Below, piece after piece: positions 12,670-20,797 of a stretch of DNA of 26,830 nucleotides. Source of the DNA: a virus. Each line of letters starts with the position of its first letter. Position 1 is the first letter of the stretch. The position numbers were made by a program, and so were the translations under genes. The DNA is taken from IMG/VR virus record IMGVR_UViG_3300042865_000417, positions 1-26,830 of that record; one strand, given 5' to 3'. The notes beneath the pieces are model-generated. The model made no database searches, was not told the DNA's origin, and was given only the letters and a program-made list of their open reading frames with translations.

Positions 12670-14873
12670 TTTGGCAATTTAGATTAATAGACATAACCAA
12701 TATGTCGGTAATAGTTGATGAGCCAATAGGTTGGGATGGCATTGCGTGTAATTTTACACGCAATATGATGCATCACGGCATATTTACTAACGTAACTACA
12801 AACTCATTTGAATGGGTAGATGATGCCTACGATTTGTTGTATGCAGAATATCAAACCAATGGTGCTAACGGAACAATGGAGTTGTTAATTGAGTATGAGT
12901 GTGCAGATGGCGATGGGTATACTACTTATTTTCAAGGCAAATTTGACTTCAATACATTTGAAAGGCAATGTTTAGATTATTGTTTTATTAAGTGCGATGT
13001 AAGTGCAACAAAATGCACAGATATATTTTTATCACGCATGGGTCAAGATGTTGACATTTTAAGTACGCAAAACTTTGATGGCGATGCAATAAGTCCAATG
13101 AGTTATACTACATTGAATATTGAGGGTCAAGATATATTTTTGCAAAATACTGCAAACAATAAAGATGGAGCAAATTGGAGTGGACACCATGATGACAATA
13201 TTGGTATAGCTCCTGCTAATAGATACTACTACTTTCCAGTTTATTTGCCTAATAATCCGATAATGGAGTTTGGAGATAGCAACATTTCAAATGTATCTCC
13301 ATCACTTGTTTATATAGATAATGCACAATCTAATATAATAGTTTGGCCAATGTTACCCATTCAATATTTGGGTTATCAAAATTTATCATTTTATACGGCC
13401 ACAACATCTGAAAATATTATCAATACAATAGATGTTACATGGCGATGCAAAGGTACAATGACAATAACTTGCAGTTACGATGCAGACTTTGACCTTTATC
13501 TTTTTGCAGAAAAAGCATCAAACTTTGCATTTTTAACATCTTTAGGAAGTACATACATTGCAACAGGCTCAATAGCTGCAAATACACCATTAGTTGTATC
13601 TTTTGATGTTTCATTTACAGGAACTGTTACAAATCCAACGTTTGTGTTGCAGCAAATAAGTTATTATTTTAACATTGATATTGTAAAAATAACAACTTCA
13701 GGTCTTGATACATTCGATGTAAGCGTTGATTATGATGCAGGTGGTGTTAACTATTTCAATATGGAAGCGAATAGTAGTAATTCTGCATCTGTTACGCGTT
13801 CAGTTCCATTGCCTGACCTTTTAGAGTTTTTACCGACTGCATATTATTCAAATGAATGTCCAGCGGTAACAATTGAGAGTGAGCTTCGTGATTGTCTTAA
13901 TAGATATTCAATAACTAAAGGATCATTTATTCGCCAGGTAACAGAACCGAGTGTTCCGCAACTATTTACAAGTTTTGAATTTATGATTGAAAACTGCCGA
14001 AAGATATTTAATATTGGATGGGGTTTTGATAATAATGAAACAGATTTAATTATTGGCCGAATTGATGAATTTTATAAATCAACAATAGTTGCTGATGTTG
14101 GCTTGGTTAACAAAGCTACATTTACAAATGCTAAAGATTTAATTTACGGAACGATTAACGTAGGTTATAACAAGTGGGAAGCCGAGGAGTATAATGGACT
14201 TGATGAAATGAATACAGAGCGACAATATCGCAGAAACATCGACTCAAACCCATCAGAGTTAGACCTAATGGCCGACATCATTAGTGCCGGTTATACGATT
14301 GAAGTAACACGTAGGAAAAACCAAGCCGAAACTGGCACAAGTGATTGGAGATATGATGATGATATATTTATTATTAATTCAGAAACTATTGATGGTTTTT
14401 TATACGCAATAAGAGGTATTGATAATGGAGCTGCAAACATCTATTCACCATCAACACGAATGAATTACGTATTGACACCGGTAAGAAACTTGTTGAGGTG
14501 GTTTAAGTCATTGGCTGGAGCATCTCCAACAGTTGCTAATGAGTCGCAAATATTCACAAGTGGAACAGGTAATTACATTGCAGAAGGTGAAATGACTGCG
14601 ACCTGTCAAATAGAAAATCAACCTATTGCGGAAAACGTGACCATAAGCACCGCTATAATGGGCGATGTGTATTATGAAACTCCGATATGGAAAACAATTT
14701 ATGCAACATTTGAAGCACCTTTATCAATGGTGCAATTTGAAGCGATAAAAACAAACGTGTATGGTGCAATCAGGTTTCGTTGTGGGAATGATTTATACCT
14801 TGGGAACATTGTAACTTTAAGTCATGAACCAAACACCGGACTTGCAACATTTAAACTTTTAATAAGAAGATAA
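12666..14873 (+). CDS. Predicted distal tail / baseplate protein
   Basis: A 735-residue protein directly after the tape measure gene (ATGA overlap). In long-tailed phages this position encodes distal tail or tail-hub proteins. The sequence is beta-rich with many Asp, Asn, Thr and aromatic residues and scattered Cys (ECADGDGY, LDYCFIKCDV, TIESELRDCLNRY). The N-terminal part (WQFRLIDITNMSVIVDEPIG, FEWVDDAYDLL) is the sort of sequence seen at the start of Bacteroidota phage minor tail proteins. I see no lysozyme, peptidase or carbohydrate-binding motif. It carries a perfect 11-bp palindrome 75 bases after its start. Function is assigned from position. Confidence 0.65.
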   Translation: MIWQFRLIDITNMSVIVDEPIGWDGIACNFTRNMMHHGIFTNVTTNSFEWVDDAYDLLYAEYQTNGANGTMELLIEYECADGDGYTTYFQGKFDFNTFERQCLDYCFIKCDVSATKCTDIFLSRMGQDVDILSTQNFDGDAISPMSYTTLNIEGQDIFLQNTANNKDGANWSGHHDDNIGIAPANRYYYFPVYLPNNPIMEFGDSNISNVSPSLVYIDNAQSNIIVWPMLPIQYLGYQNLSFYTATTSENIINTIDVTWRCKGTMTITCSYDADFDLYLFAEKASNFAFLTSLGSTYIATGSIAANTPLVVSFDVSFTGTVTNPTFVLQQISYYFNIDIVKITTSGLDTFDVSVDYDAGGVNYFNMEANSSNSASVTRSVPLPDLLEFLPTAYYSNECPAVTIESELRDCLNRYSITKGSFIRQVTEPSVPQLFTSFEFMIENCRKIFNIGWGFDNNETDLIIGRIDEFYKSTIVADVGLVNKATFTNAKDLIYGTINVGYNKWEAEEYNGLDEMNTERQYRRNIDSNPSELDLMADIISAGYTIEVTRRKNQAETGTSDWRYDDDIFIINSETIDGFLYAIRGIDNGAANIYSPSTRMNYVLTPVRNLLRWFKSLAGASPTVANESQIFTSGTGNYIAEGEMTATCQIENQPIAENVTISTAIMGDVYYETPIWKTIYATFEAPLSMVQFEAIKTNVYGAIRFRCGNDLYLGNIVTLSHEPNTGLATFKLLIRR
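12741..12764. repeat. Perfect 11-bp palindrome inside the 5' end of the distal tail gene
   Basis: ATTGCGTGTAA (12741-12751) and TTACACGCAAT (12754-12764) are exact complements separated by two T. In RNA this gives a compact hairpin of about 9-10 bp with a short loop; in DNA it is a near-perfect operator-like palindrome. It encodes residues around IACNFTRN, so it is constrained by coding too. No U-run follows, so it is not an intrinsic terminator. Confidence 0.55.
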
Positions 14874-15766
14874 TGGCAGCAATATTAAACATACCTAATA
14901 GCTTTGTAACCTTTTACAACTTGGCGAATGATTTAGGCATACCCGAGTATGTAACTGATACCGAGTGCGGAATTCAGAAAGACTTTTGCTTACCGATTTA
15001 TGAGGTTAGCGATGTTGCATTTCAAACGCAAATAGTATCAAGTGAAGTAATAAGTAGCGTGACAGTTTATAAAGTGCCGACAAGTGGCACTGGTATAATT
15101 TTAAACGACGTAATAACAAGCATTGTAACTAATGGAACTCAAAGTGGAGTGCCGATTTACAATATTTATTTTTCCTTTGTGTTATCTGACTTACTTGATA
15201 ATACTTTTGATGGAGATTGTTTTCAGTTAGCGTTTGCGTGTGGTGTTTCTGAGCCAAGTTTTTTTATATCGAATCAATGCTTTAAAAAAATTAACGATAA
15301 ATGTTTGACAACTAAACTACAATATTTTAATAATGAAAACGCATTTGGTTTTCTTTATAGAACCGCAGTTGTTGTTATTAATCCACCACCTGCACCACCA
15401 TTGCTAATACCAACAACAAACTATATTCGCTTACCATTGTATCTAAAAGAACCAATAATAAGCAGCACAAAAAATGTTTATGTCCGTAGTGATGGAAGCC
15501 GTAAATTGTTATCTGCAAGGTTAGCAAAAAAATACAAGGCATTTGTTGATAATGTAACAGAGGAAGCTCACCAAAATATTGTTGTTGCTCTTAATCATGA
15601 TCAAATAACTTTGACACCGGAGAACTTAACAAATGGTATTCAGGTAAGATTTGAAGATGAGTACAACAATAATTTCCCAGAAATTATGCAGAACGTATCT
15701 GTTTGGTCGGCAGATTTTAGTATCTTTGAAACGCCATTTAACAATTTCAATTCAAACTGTTTATAA
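14873..15766 (+). CDS. Hypothetical tail-tip associated protein
   Basis: I do not recognise this 297-residue product. The first two-thirds are beta-rich (SSVTVYKVPTSGTGIILNDV, YNIYFSFVLSD) with paired cysteines in DTECG, KDFCLP and FACG. A proline-rich linker NPPPAPPLLIP starts near residue 170, after which RLPLYLKEP and a basic SRKLLSARLAKKYK segment follow. The stop-start TAATG overlap on both sides places it between the distal tail protein and a glycosyltransferase. A structural role at the tail tip is inferred from context. Confidence 0.55.
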   Translation: MAAILNIPNSFVTFYNLANDLGIPEYVTDTECGIQKDFCLPIYEVSDVAFQTQIVSSEVISSVTVYKVPTSGTGIILNDVITSIVTNGTQSGVPIYNIYFSFVLSDLLDNTFDGDCFQLAFACGVSEPSFFISNQCFKKINDKCLTTKLQYFNNENAFGFLYRTAVVVINPPPAPPLLIPTTNYIRLPLYLKEPIISSTKNVYVRSDGSRKLLSARLAKKYKAFVDNVTEEAHQNIVVALNHDQITLTPENLTNGIQVRFEDEYNNNFPEIMQNVSVWSADFSIFETPFNNFNSNCL

Positions 15767-16617
15767 TGAAAACTGGAATACTAATAATAGCAGTAGGTGC
15801 AAAGGGTTATGGACAATTAGCAGGTTCATTGGCAGCTTCATTACGTGCTAATAATGTTACATTGCCAATATGTTTAGCGCATCAAAAGGACACAATTACG
15901 CGACTTGATGAACAATATTTGAGTTTGTTTACCGACTTTGTTTTGATTGATGATAAACACATAACCTTAAATGACAATATTGAGTGTTTCATCAAAGCAA
16001 AGGCACACATGGATGAGTTGACACCATATGACTACACATTGTTTTTAGATGCAGATGTGCTTGCGTTAAATAATGGCACTATCAATGCAGAGATTGAAAA
16101 ATTAAAAGACATTGACTTTACAATCAAAAATAAAGGACTTAATAAAACTGTATCTATTTGGGCAGATATGAATGAGGTTGTTAAAGTTTATGAACTTGAA
16201 AATAAAGATGTGTATGAAATACATTCCGAGTTTATATGGTGGAAAAAAGGCCACCCTGCAATGGTAAAATGGGCAGAAAACTTTGAGAATTTAAAAGTTA
16301 AACCAACTAATTTCGCTGGTTGCGTTGCCGATGAATTACCATTGTTTATTTCAATGGCTCAAACGAACACCAAACCGCACATAGATAATTACAATCCCAT
16401 TTATTGGTTTAATCAGGATAGTAAACTGCAAAAGAGAATTAAGGATATGAAGGAGGAAGGATATTGCGGTTTAAGCATTGGAGGTAATGCAATTCCAACT
16501 GTACAACGTGAAGCCTACGATGTATTAGTTACGATTTATGCAAAGATTTTAAATTTGCGACAAACATTTAAAGCGCAACCAAAAAGAAAATGGCTTGCAA
16601 ATAGAACACATTTATAA
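15766..16617 (+). CDS. GT8-like glycosyltransferase with DxD motif
   Basis: The 283-residue protein begins with a Rossmann-like strand and turn (TGILIIAVGAKGYGQLAGSL) and carries YTLFLDADVLAL with D95-x-D97, the metal-binding DxD of GT-A enzymes. The downstream segment FIWWKKGHPAMVKWAENF and the acidic ADELPLF are compatible with a nucleotide-sugar transferase resembling GT8 or related phage enzymes. No membrane segment is seen. It is locked between a tail gene and the portal by 1-base overlaps on both sides, so it is co-expressed with virion proteins. It differs in sequence from the family 2-like enzyme at 7735. Acceptor unknown. Confidence 0.72.
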   Translation: MKTGILIIAVGAKGYGQLAGSLAASLRANNVTLPICLAHQKDTITRLDEQYLSLFTDFVLIDDKHITLNDNIECFIKAKAHMDELTPYDYTLFLDADVLALNNGTINAEIEKLKDIDFTIKNKGLNKTVSIWADMNEVVKVYELENKDVYEIHSEFIWWKKGHPAMVKWAENFENLKVKPTNFAGCVADELPLFISMAQTNTKPHIDNYNPIYWFNQDSKLQKRIKDMKEEGYCGLSIGGNAIPTVQREAYDVLVTIYAKILNLRQTFKAQPKRKWLANRTHL

Positions 16618-18566
16618 TGGATAAAAAATTCCCTATTATTGATGCCGGAATTGTTACGGAAATCATTAGACATCCACATATTGAGAGTGAAGAATATGAA
16701 CAATTTTTGATTTATTCAGATGATGAATATCCGCATAAATTAATTGATGAAAATAGACCTAATGAACATAACATTGCAAAGGAATATCGTAAGAAAACTT
16801 ATCAGCCAGTATTCAGCGAAGTGTTTGACCGAGTGTTAAATTCTTTAAATAAAATACAACGTGCAGATGGTTTTATGTTGAAATTCCCAGACCAATCTGA
16901 ATTTACTAAAATAAGCAAGGATGAAAAGTTAGATGTATATCTTAACTATAATTTTACTGCATCAAAATCTCTATTTAACTGGACTTTTCAAGTTGGTTTA
17001 AAACAAGCCGTAATAGATGTTAATGCCGTTATTATCTTATGGAATGAAGAAGAAGTATCAGACACAGAGTACACTAAACCTACACCATACATCATAAATA
17101 GTGACCGCATTATTTATTCGTATGAAGGCAACTCAATTGTATACAAGGATGATGATGATCGCAATATTTATTATTCAGTTGATAAGTATAGTTGGAATAA
17201 ATACAAACGTGATTATAGGACAAACAAGTATGTGTTAATTGAGCAATCAATTCACAACCTTGGAATATTTCCTGGCTTTACTATTGGTGGAATTGTTGAA
17301 GAAGAAGAGGAGCTTGGCCGCGAATATCAATCTGTATTTCGTGCGATGTTACCATGGCTAAATGTAGCAACTATCGAGTTTAGCGACTTACGTGCAGAGA
17401 TAACGCAACACATACATTCAACTGTTTGGATTTATCAAGATGAGCAATGTCCAACTTGCAATGGTAATGGATGGTTAATGCGCGAAAACGAACGTGTGCC
17501 ATGTTCTAATAGCAGATGTAGTAATGGTCAAATACCATTATCTCCTTACGAAACATTGAGAGTTAGACCTGCAAAGACATCTATGGGAGAAGTGCCAGCA
17601 CCTACACCACCGATGGGTTACATCCAAAAACAACCGGAGATAGCCGAGTTGCAAGATAAGCGTATAAATGAGATGCGTTATCGTGCCTTGGCTGCGGTAA
17701 ATATGCAGTTTTTAGAAAGCGCACCTGCTGCTCAAAGTGGTGTTGCAAAAGCTTACGATCGTGATGAAACTAATAACACATTTTATGCCGTTGCAACAAA
17801 CTTGGCATTGATGATGGAACGTATGTCTTTTTTAGTTGCAAAATGGAGATATGGTAATTTGTACGATGATAGTGATTTAAAACGTATGTGTCCGATTTGC
17901 ATCGTTCCTAATACATTTGATGTGTTAGGTTCTCAAACCATCGTAGAAGAGATAAAAGCAGCCAAAGATAGCACATTAAATGATGCGGTATTAAGTGAGA
18001 TGGAACTTGAGTTTATAAAAAAACGTTTCCCGAATGATATTCAAATGCAAAATAAATTACGAAATGCATTTGAACTTGATCCTGCATCAGGCAAGAGTGA
18101 TGAAGAAAAAGCTTTATTAGTTAGCAGCCGATTGATGTCAAAATTAGATGCTATAATAAGCACTTATATTTTTGATTTTGTTGATCGTGCCATTGCCGAA
18201 AATAAGGATTTTATAAATCAAACCAAGGCGCAGAAGTATGCTATTTTGGAACAATATGCAACAGAGAAATTAAAGAATATTGAGGTTAAAGATTCAATTG
18301 TAAACAAGATATTTAATATTTCAGATGCACAAGTATCTACTGGCAATGCACCATCTCCAGCAGATTTAAAGTACACAGTTGGAGGTTTAACCGGGATTAT
18401 CGAAATCGTTAAAGCGGTAAGTAGTGGAGTTTACGATTTAGAAGCAGCTATACAAATGGTTATGGATAGATTTGGATTAACCTATGAGCAAGCAAAAGCA
18501 CAAATTGGAACACCAAAAATTATAACATCTGAAGAACAATTGAATAAAATAACACAATTGACTTAA
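16617..18566 (+). CDS. Portal protein
   Basis: The 649-residue product has the length, mixed alpha/beta composition and position (before a Mu gpF-like protein, scaffold-like protein and capsid protein) expected of a portal, the dodecameric ring through which DNA enters the head. Suggestive parts are a wing-like region about residues 20-260 (SRIIYSYEG-type strands, LGIFPGFTIGG), the long helix around PWLNVATIEFSDLRAEITQH and a C-terminal helical crown region with EMRYRALAAVNMQF and ERMSFLVAKW. Inserted in the middle is CPTCNGNG (C278, C281) followed by C296 and C301 with SNGQ, a DnaJ-like zinc-knuckle pattern that is unusual in portals. The call is from context and composition, without an identified diagnostic motif. 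Confidence 0.72.
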   Translation: MDKKFPIIDAGIVTEIIRHPHIESEEYEQFLIYSDDEYPHKLIDENRPNEHNIAKEYRKKTYQPVFSEVFDRVLNSLNKIQRADGFMLKFPDQSEFTKISKDEKLDVYLNYNFTASKSLFNWTFQVGLKQAVIDVNAVIILWNEEEVSDTEYTKPTPYIINSDRIIYSYEGNSIVYKDDDDRNIYYSVDKYSWNKYKRDYRTNKYVLIEQSIHNLGIFPGFTIGGIVEEEEELGREYQSVFRAMLPWLNVATIEFSDLRAEITQHIHSTVWIYQDEQCPTCNGNGWLMRENERVPCSNSRCSNGQIPLSPYETLRVRPAKTSMGEVPAPTPPMGYIQKQPEIAELQDKRINEMRYRALAAVNMQFLESAPAAQSGVAKAYDRDETNNTFYAVATNLALMMERMSFLVAKWRYGNLYDDSDLKRMCPICIVPNTFDVLGSQTIVEEIKAAKDSTLNDAVLSEMELEFIKKRFPNDIQMQNKLRNAFELDPASGKSDEEKALLVSSRLMSKLDAIISTYIFDFVDRAIAENKDFINQTKAQKYAILEQYATEKLKNIEVKDSIVNKIFNISDAQVSTGNAPSPADLKYTVGGLTGIIEIVKAVSSGVYDLEAAIQMVMDRFGLTYEQAKAQIGTPKIITSEEQLNKITQLT

Positions 18567-19480
18567 TGGCCGTTGGCAATAAAGAAATACAAAAAGTATT
18601 AAATGCAGTTGATAATGGGTTGATTGACTTTAATGAGGCAATACCTGCTATTCAAGAGCAGATTTATCGAAGGTTATTACGTTTTCAAAAAGAGTTAATT
18701 GTTCAAGGCGATACTATCACGAATAGTGTTAAGAATATTCAGTTGTTATCAAGTTTAAAAAGTGATTTAGAATACATTATACTTAACGATACAGACTATC
18801 TTGAAAGTGTAACAAAACTTGGCAAGTTGTATGAGAAAGTTGACACATTAAATTACTCATATTTTAAGGCACTTGAAAAAAAGTTTAAGCCACCAAAAGT
18901 TATGGATGCTATTCGCAAGCAATCGGTTTCGATACTTGTAGATAGCTTGACCGAGAGTGGATTGAACACAGAGTTAATTACACCCATACGCGAAATGATT
19001 ACTGCGTATACAACAACTGGTGGTAGCTACTCAAAGATGACCAAAGAGTTGAATAATTACATTAACGGAACACCAGAGATTGATGGTGCATTGGTTAAGT
19101 ATACTAAACAGATTGCAACAGATTCAATAAATCAATACACGGCAACAGTTAATAGTGTACTTGCATCTGATTTAGGATGGGAGTGGTTTCGCTATGTTGG
19201 AAGTAACATTAAAACAACACGCACATTTTGTAAAGCTTTAACTAAAAAACAATATTACCACATTAGCGAATTGCCTCAAATTATCAAGGGTAACTTTGAA
19301 GAATTTAAAGCAATGAATGGACAAATTTATGATCGTACTAATTTGCCACAAGGGATGATTGAAGACACTAATACAAGTAATTTTCAAGTTTATCGCGGTG
19401 GTTATAATTGTGGTCATCAGGCATATCCAATACCAAAAATATTAGTACCAAAGAACATTATCAATTCACTAAATAAATAA
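18566..19480 (+). CDS. Minor head protein, Mu gpF / SPP1 gp7-like
   Basis: The 304-residue protein is helical at the N-terminus and ends with the conserved Mu F-like module: TRTFCKALTKKQYY around C222, GQIYDRTNLPQG, and FQVYRGGYNCGHQAYP with C282 and H284. Members are minor capsid proteins attached to the portal and present in a few copies, sometimes injected with the DNA. The paired C222 and C282/H284 are probably structural or metal-binding. The position directly after the portal is classical. It overlaps the portal stop by one base. Confidence 0.82.
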   Translation: MAVGNKEIQKVLNAVDNGLIDFNEAIPAIQEQIYRRLLRFQKELIVQGDTITNSVKNIQLLSSLKSDLEYIILNDTDYLESVTKLGKLYEKVDTLNYSYFKALEKKFKPPKVMDAIRKQSVSILVDSLTESGLNTELITPIREMITAYTTTGGSYSKMTKELNNYINGTPEIDGALVKYTKQIATDSINQYTATVNSVLASDLGWEWFRYVGSNIKTTRTFCKALTKKQYYHISELPQIIKGNFEEFKAMNGQIYDRTNLPQGMIEDTNTSNFQVYRGGYNCGHQAYPIPKILVPKNIINSLNK

Positions 19481-19484
19481 ACAA

Positions 19485-19847
19485 ATGGAAACAAATCCGA
19501 CACAAACACCAATTAAAAAGTTTAAATTATTATTAATTACTGACACAAGAGGCATTCAAAAACATGTGCCATTTAACAAAGCAAACAAAGATTACTACAC
19601 CGCTTACAAGTCAACATTGACAAAGGATAAGCGCGAAAAGTATTTGATTGAAGAAGTTGATTTATCAGTTGAAGAAGCCGCAGAAATTGGAATTGCCGAA
19701 GCCTATTCAGAACTCTATCCGGTACAACGCAAACAACAATCAAATCAATCAAATGACATTGTTGCTATGTTGCTAAAACAAAATCAAGAGCTTGCAGAGC
19801 GATTAGCAGTAATTGAATCAGTTAAAAAAGGAGGAAAAAATGGCTAA
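19485..19847 (+). CDS. Hypothetical head-region protein with helical tail
   Basis: This 120-residue protein is not recognised. It starts with a short strand-rich region (KKFKLLLITDTRGIQKHVPF) and continues into an acidic helix (DLSVEEAAEIGIAEAYSE), a Gln/Asn-rich linker and a terminal coiled coil (MLLKQNQELAERLAVIESVK) ending in basic KKGGKNG. Lying between the minor head protein and the scaffold-like gene, it may be a head accessory or early scaffold component. It overlaps a tiny gene at its 3' end. Confidence 0.6.
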   Translation: METNPTQTPIKKFKLLLITDTRGIQKHVPFNKANKDYYTAYKSTLTKDKREKYLIEEVDLSVEEAAEIGIAEAYSELYPVQRKQQSNQSNDIVAMLLKQNQELAERLAVIESVKKGGKNG

Positions 19848-19896
19848 AACAAGACCATCAAAACCACGTGGCGGTTGCTGCGGAGGAAGTCGATAA
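19840..19896 (+). CDS. Tiny ORF, 18 residues, RGGCCGG motif, strong Shine-Dalgarno
   Basis: ATG at 19840 to TAA 19894-19896 encodes MAKTRPSKPRGGCCGGSR. It is preceded by AAAAAAGGAGG ending 5 bases before the ATG, the strongest Shine-Dalgarno match I see in this window, where most genes have none. It fills most of the 74-base gap before the scaffold-like gene and overlaps the preceding gene by 8 bases. The basic, Gly-rich peptide with a Cys pair may bind metal or nucleic acid. It could also be a chance frame, because the preceding gene encodes KKGGKN through the same bases. Confidence 0.45.
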   Translation: MAKTRPSKPRGGCCGGSR

Positions 19897-19921
19897 TTAT
19901 TAATTTTAAAACAAAAACAAC

Positions 19922-20770
19922 ATGGCATTATTAGCTGAAATATTAGAACAATTATTGCCGAAAATCGGCATTCATCAAGGTACTGAAGAATTCAATGCAA
20001 TCGTACAAAATAAAGGAGTAGCATTTGAAGTACCAGACAAAGTAAGAGAAGCATTACCAACATTGCTTACAATAGATGAAGCAAAGCATAACCCATTATT
20101 AAAAGCACATTATTACGGCAATGCTCTTGATCCATTCAATAAAAAAGTTGAAACGTGGTTAACAGATAACGGAGTAAGTGAAGATGAAGCAAAAGCTATT
20201 AGCGAAAATAAAAATACATTTGAAAAGATTGAGAAAGCCATCGTAGCTATAGCAGCAAACAAGCCTCAAACAAAAACAAATGATGCTGAACTAAAGCAAA
20301 AAATTAATGAGTTAAATCAAATGCTTTCTCAACAATCTCGCGAACGTGATGAAGCGGTAAATAGTGTACGCAATGAGTATGAGAATAGATTTACGGAACA
20401 AGAAATCGATGCTATGATTGGTTCTAAACCATTGCCCGGACAGTTTGATAATGAAGTTGAGCGAAAGATTGCACGCGAATTTTTAAATAAAAAATTAGCA
20501 GAAAAAAATGCATCTATAAAAAGAATTGATGGAAAATTAAAATTAGTTGCAAAAGATGATGAAAAAATGTTTATATTTGACAACGGAAAGGAACTCGACC
20601 TGGACGCTCTCACGAACATGGCTTTGGCCGACAATAAGTTTATTAAAGTAAATGGTAATGGTAGCACAACACCGCCAAAACCGACACAAGGAGGCACACC
20701 TCCAAAACTTAATAACGCTGCGAATAACGCAATGGCTGATTTAGATAAAGCACTTGAAGGCTTTAATTAA
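19922..20770 (+). CDS. Predicted capsid scaffolding protein
   Basis: The 282-residue product sits directly upstream of the probable capsid gene and looks like a scaffold. It has a helical N-terminal region, a coiled coil about residues 120-155 (ELKQKINELNQMLSQQSRER), a middle domain with IGSKPLPGQFDNEVERKIAR, and a flexible Pro/Gly/Asn tail (TTPPKPTQGGTPPK) followed by a short helix DLDKALEGF that could bind capsid subunits. Scaffolds guide capsid assembly and leave before packaging. No protease catalytic motif is visible. A 6-bp hairpin (TGCCGA, AAA, TCGGCA) lies at 19956-19970 near its start. Assignment is from position and composition. Confidence 0.68.
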   Translation: MALLAEILEQLLPKIGIHQGTEEFNAIVQNKGVAFEVPDKVREALPTLLTIDEAKHNPLLKAHYYGNALDPFNKKVETWLTDNGVSEDEAKAISENKNTFEKIEKAIVAIAANKPQTKTNDAELKQKINELNQMLSQQSRERDEAVNSVRNEYENRFTEQEIDAMIGSKPLPGQFDNEVERKIAREFLNKKLAEKNASIKRIDGKLKLVAKDDEKMFIFDNGKELDLDALTNMALADNKFIKVNGNGSTTPPKPTQGGTPPKLNNAANNAMADLDKALEGFN

Positions 20771-20797
20771 TTTCGCAGCACAAAAAAACAAAATAAA

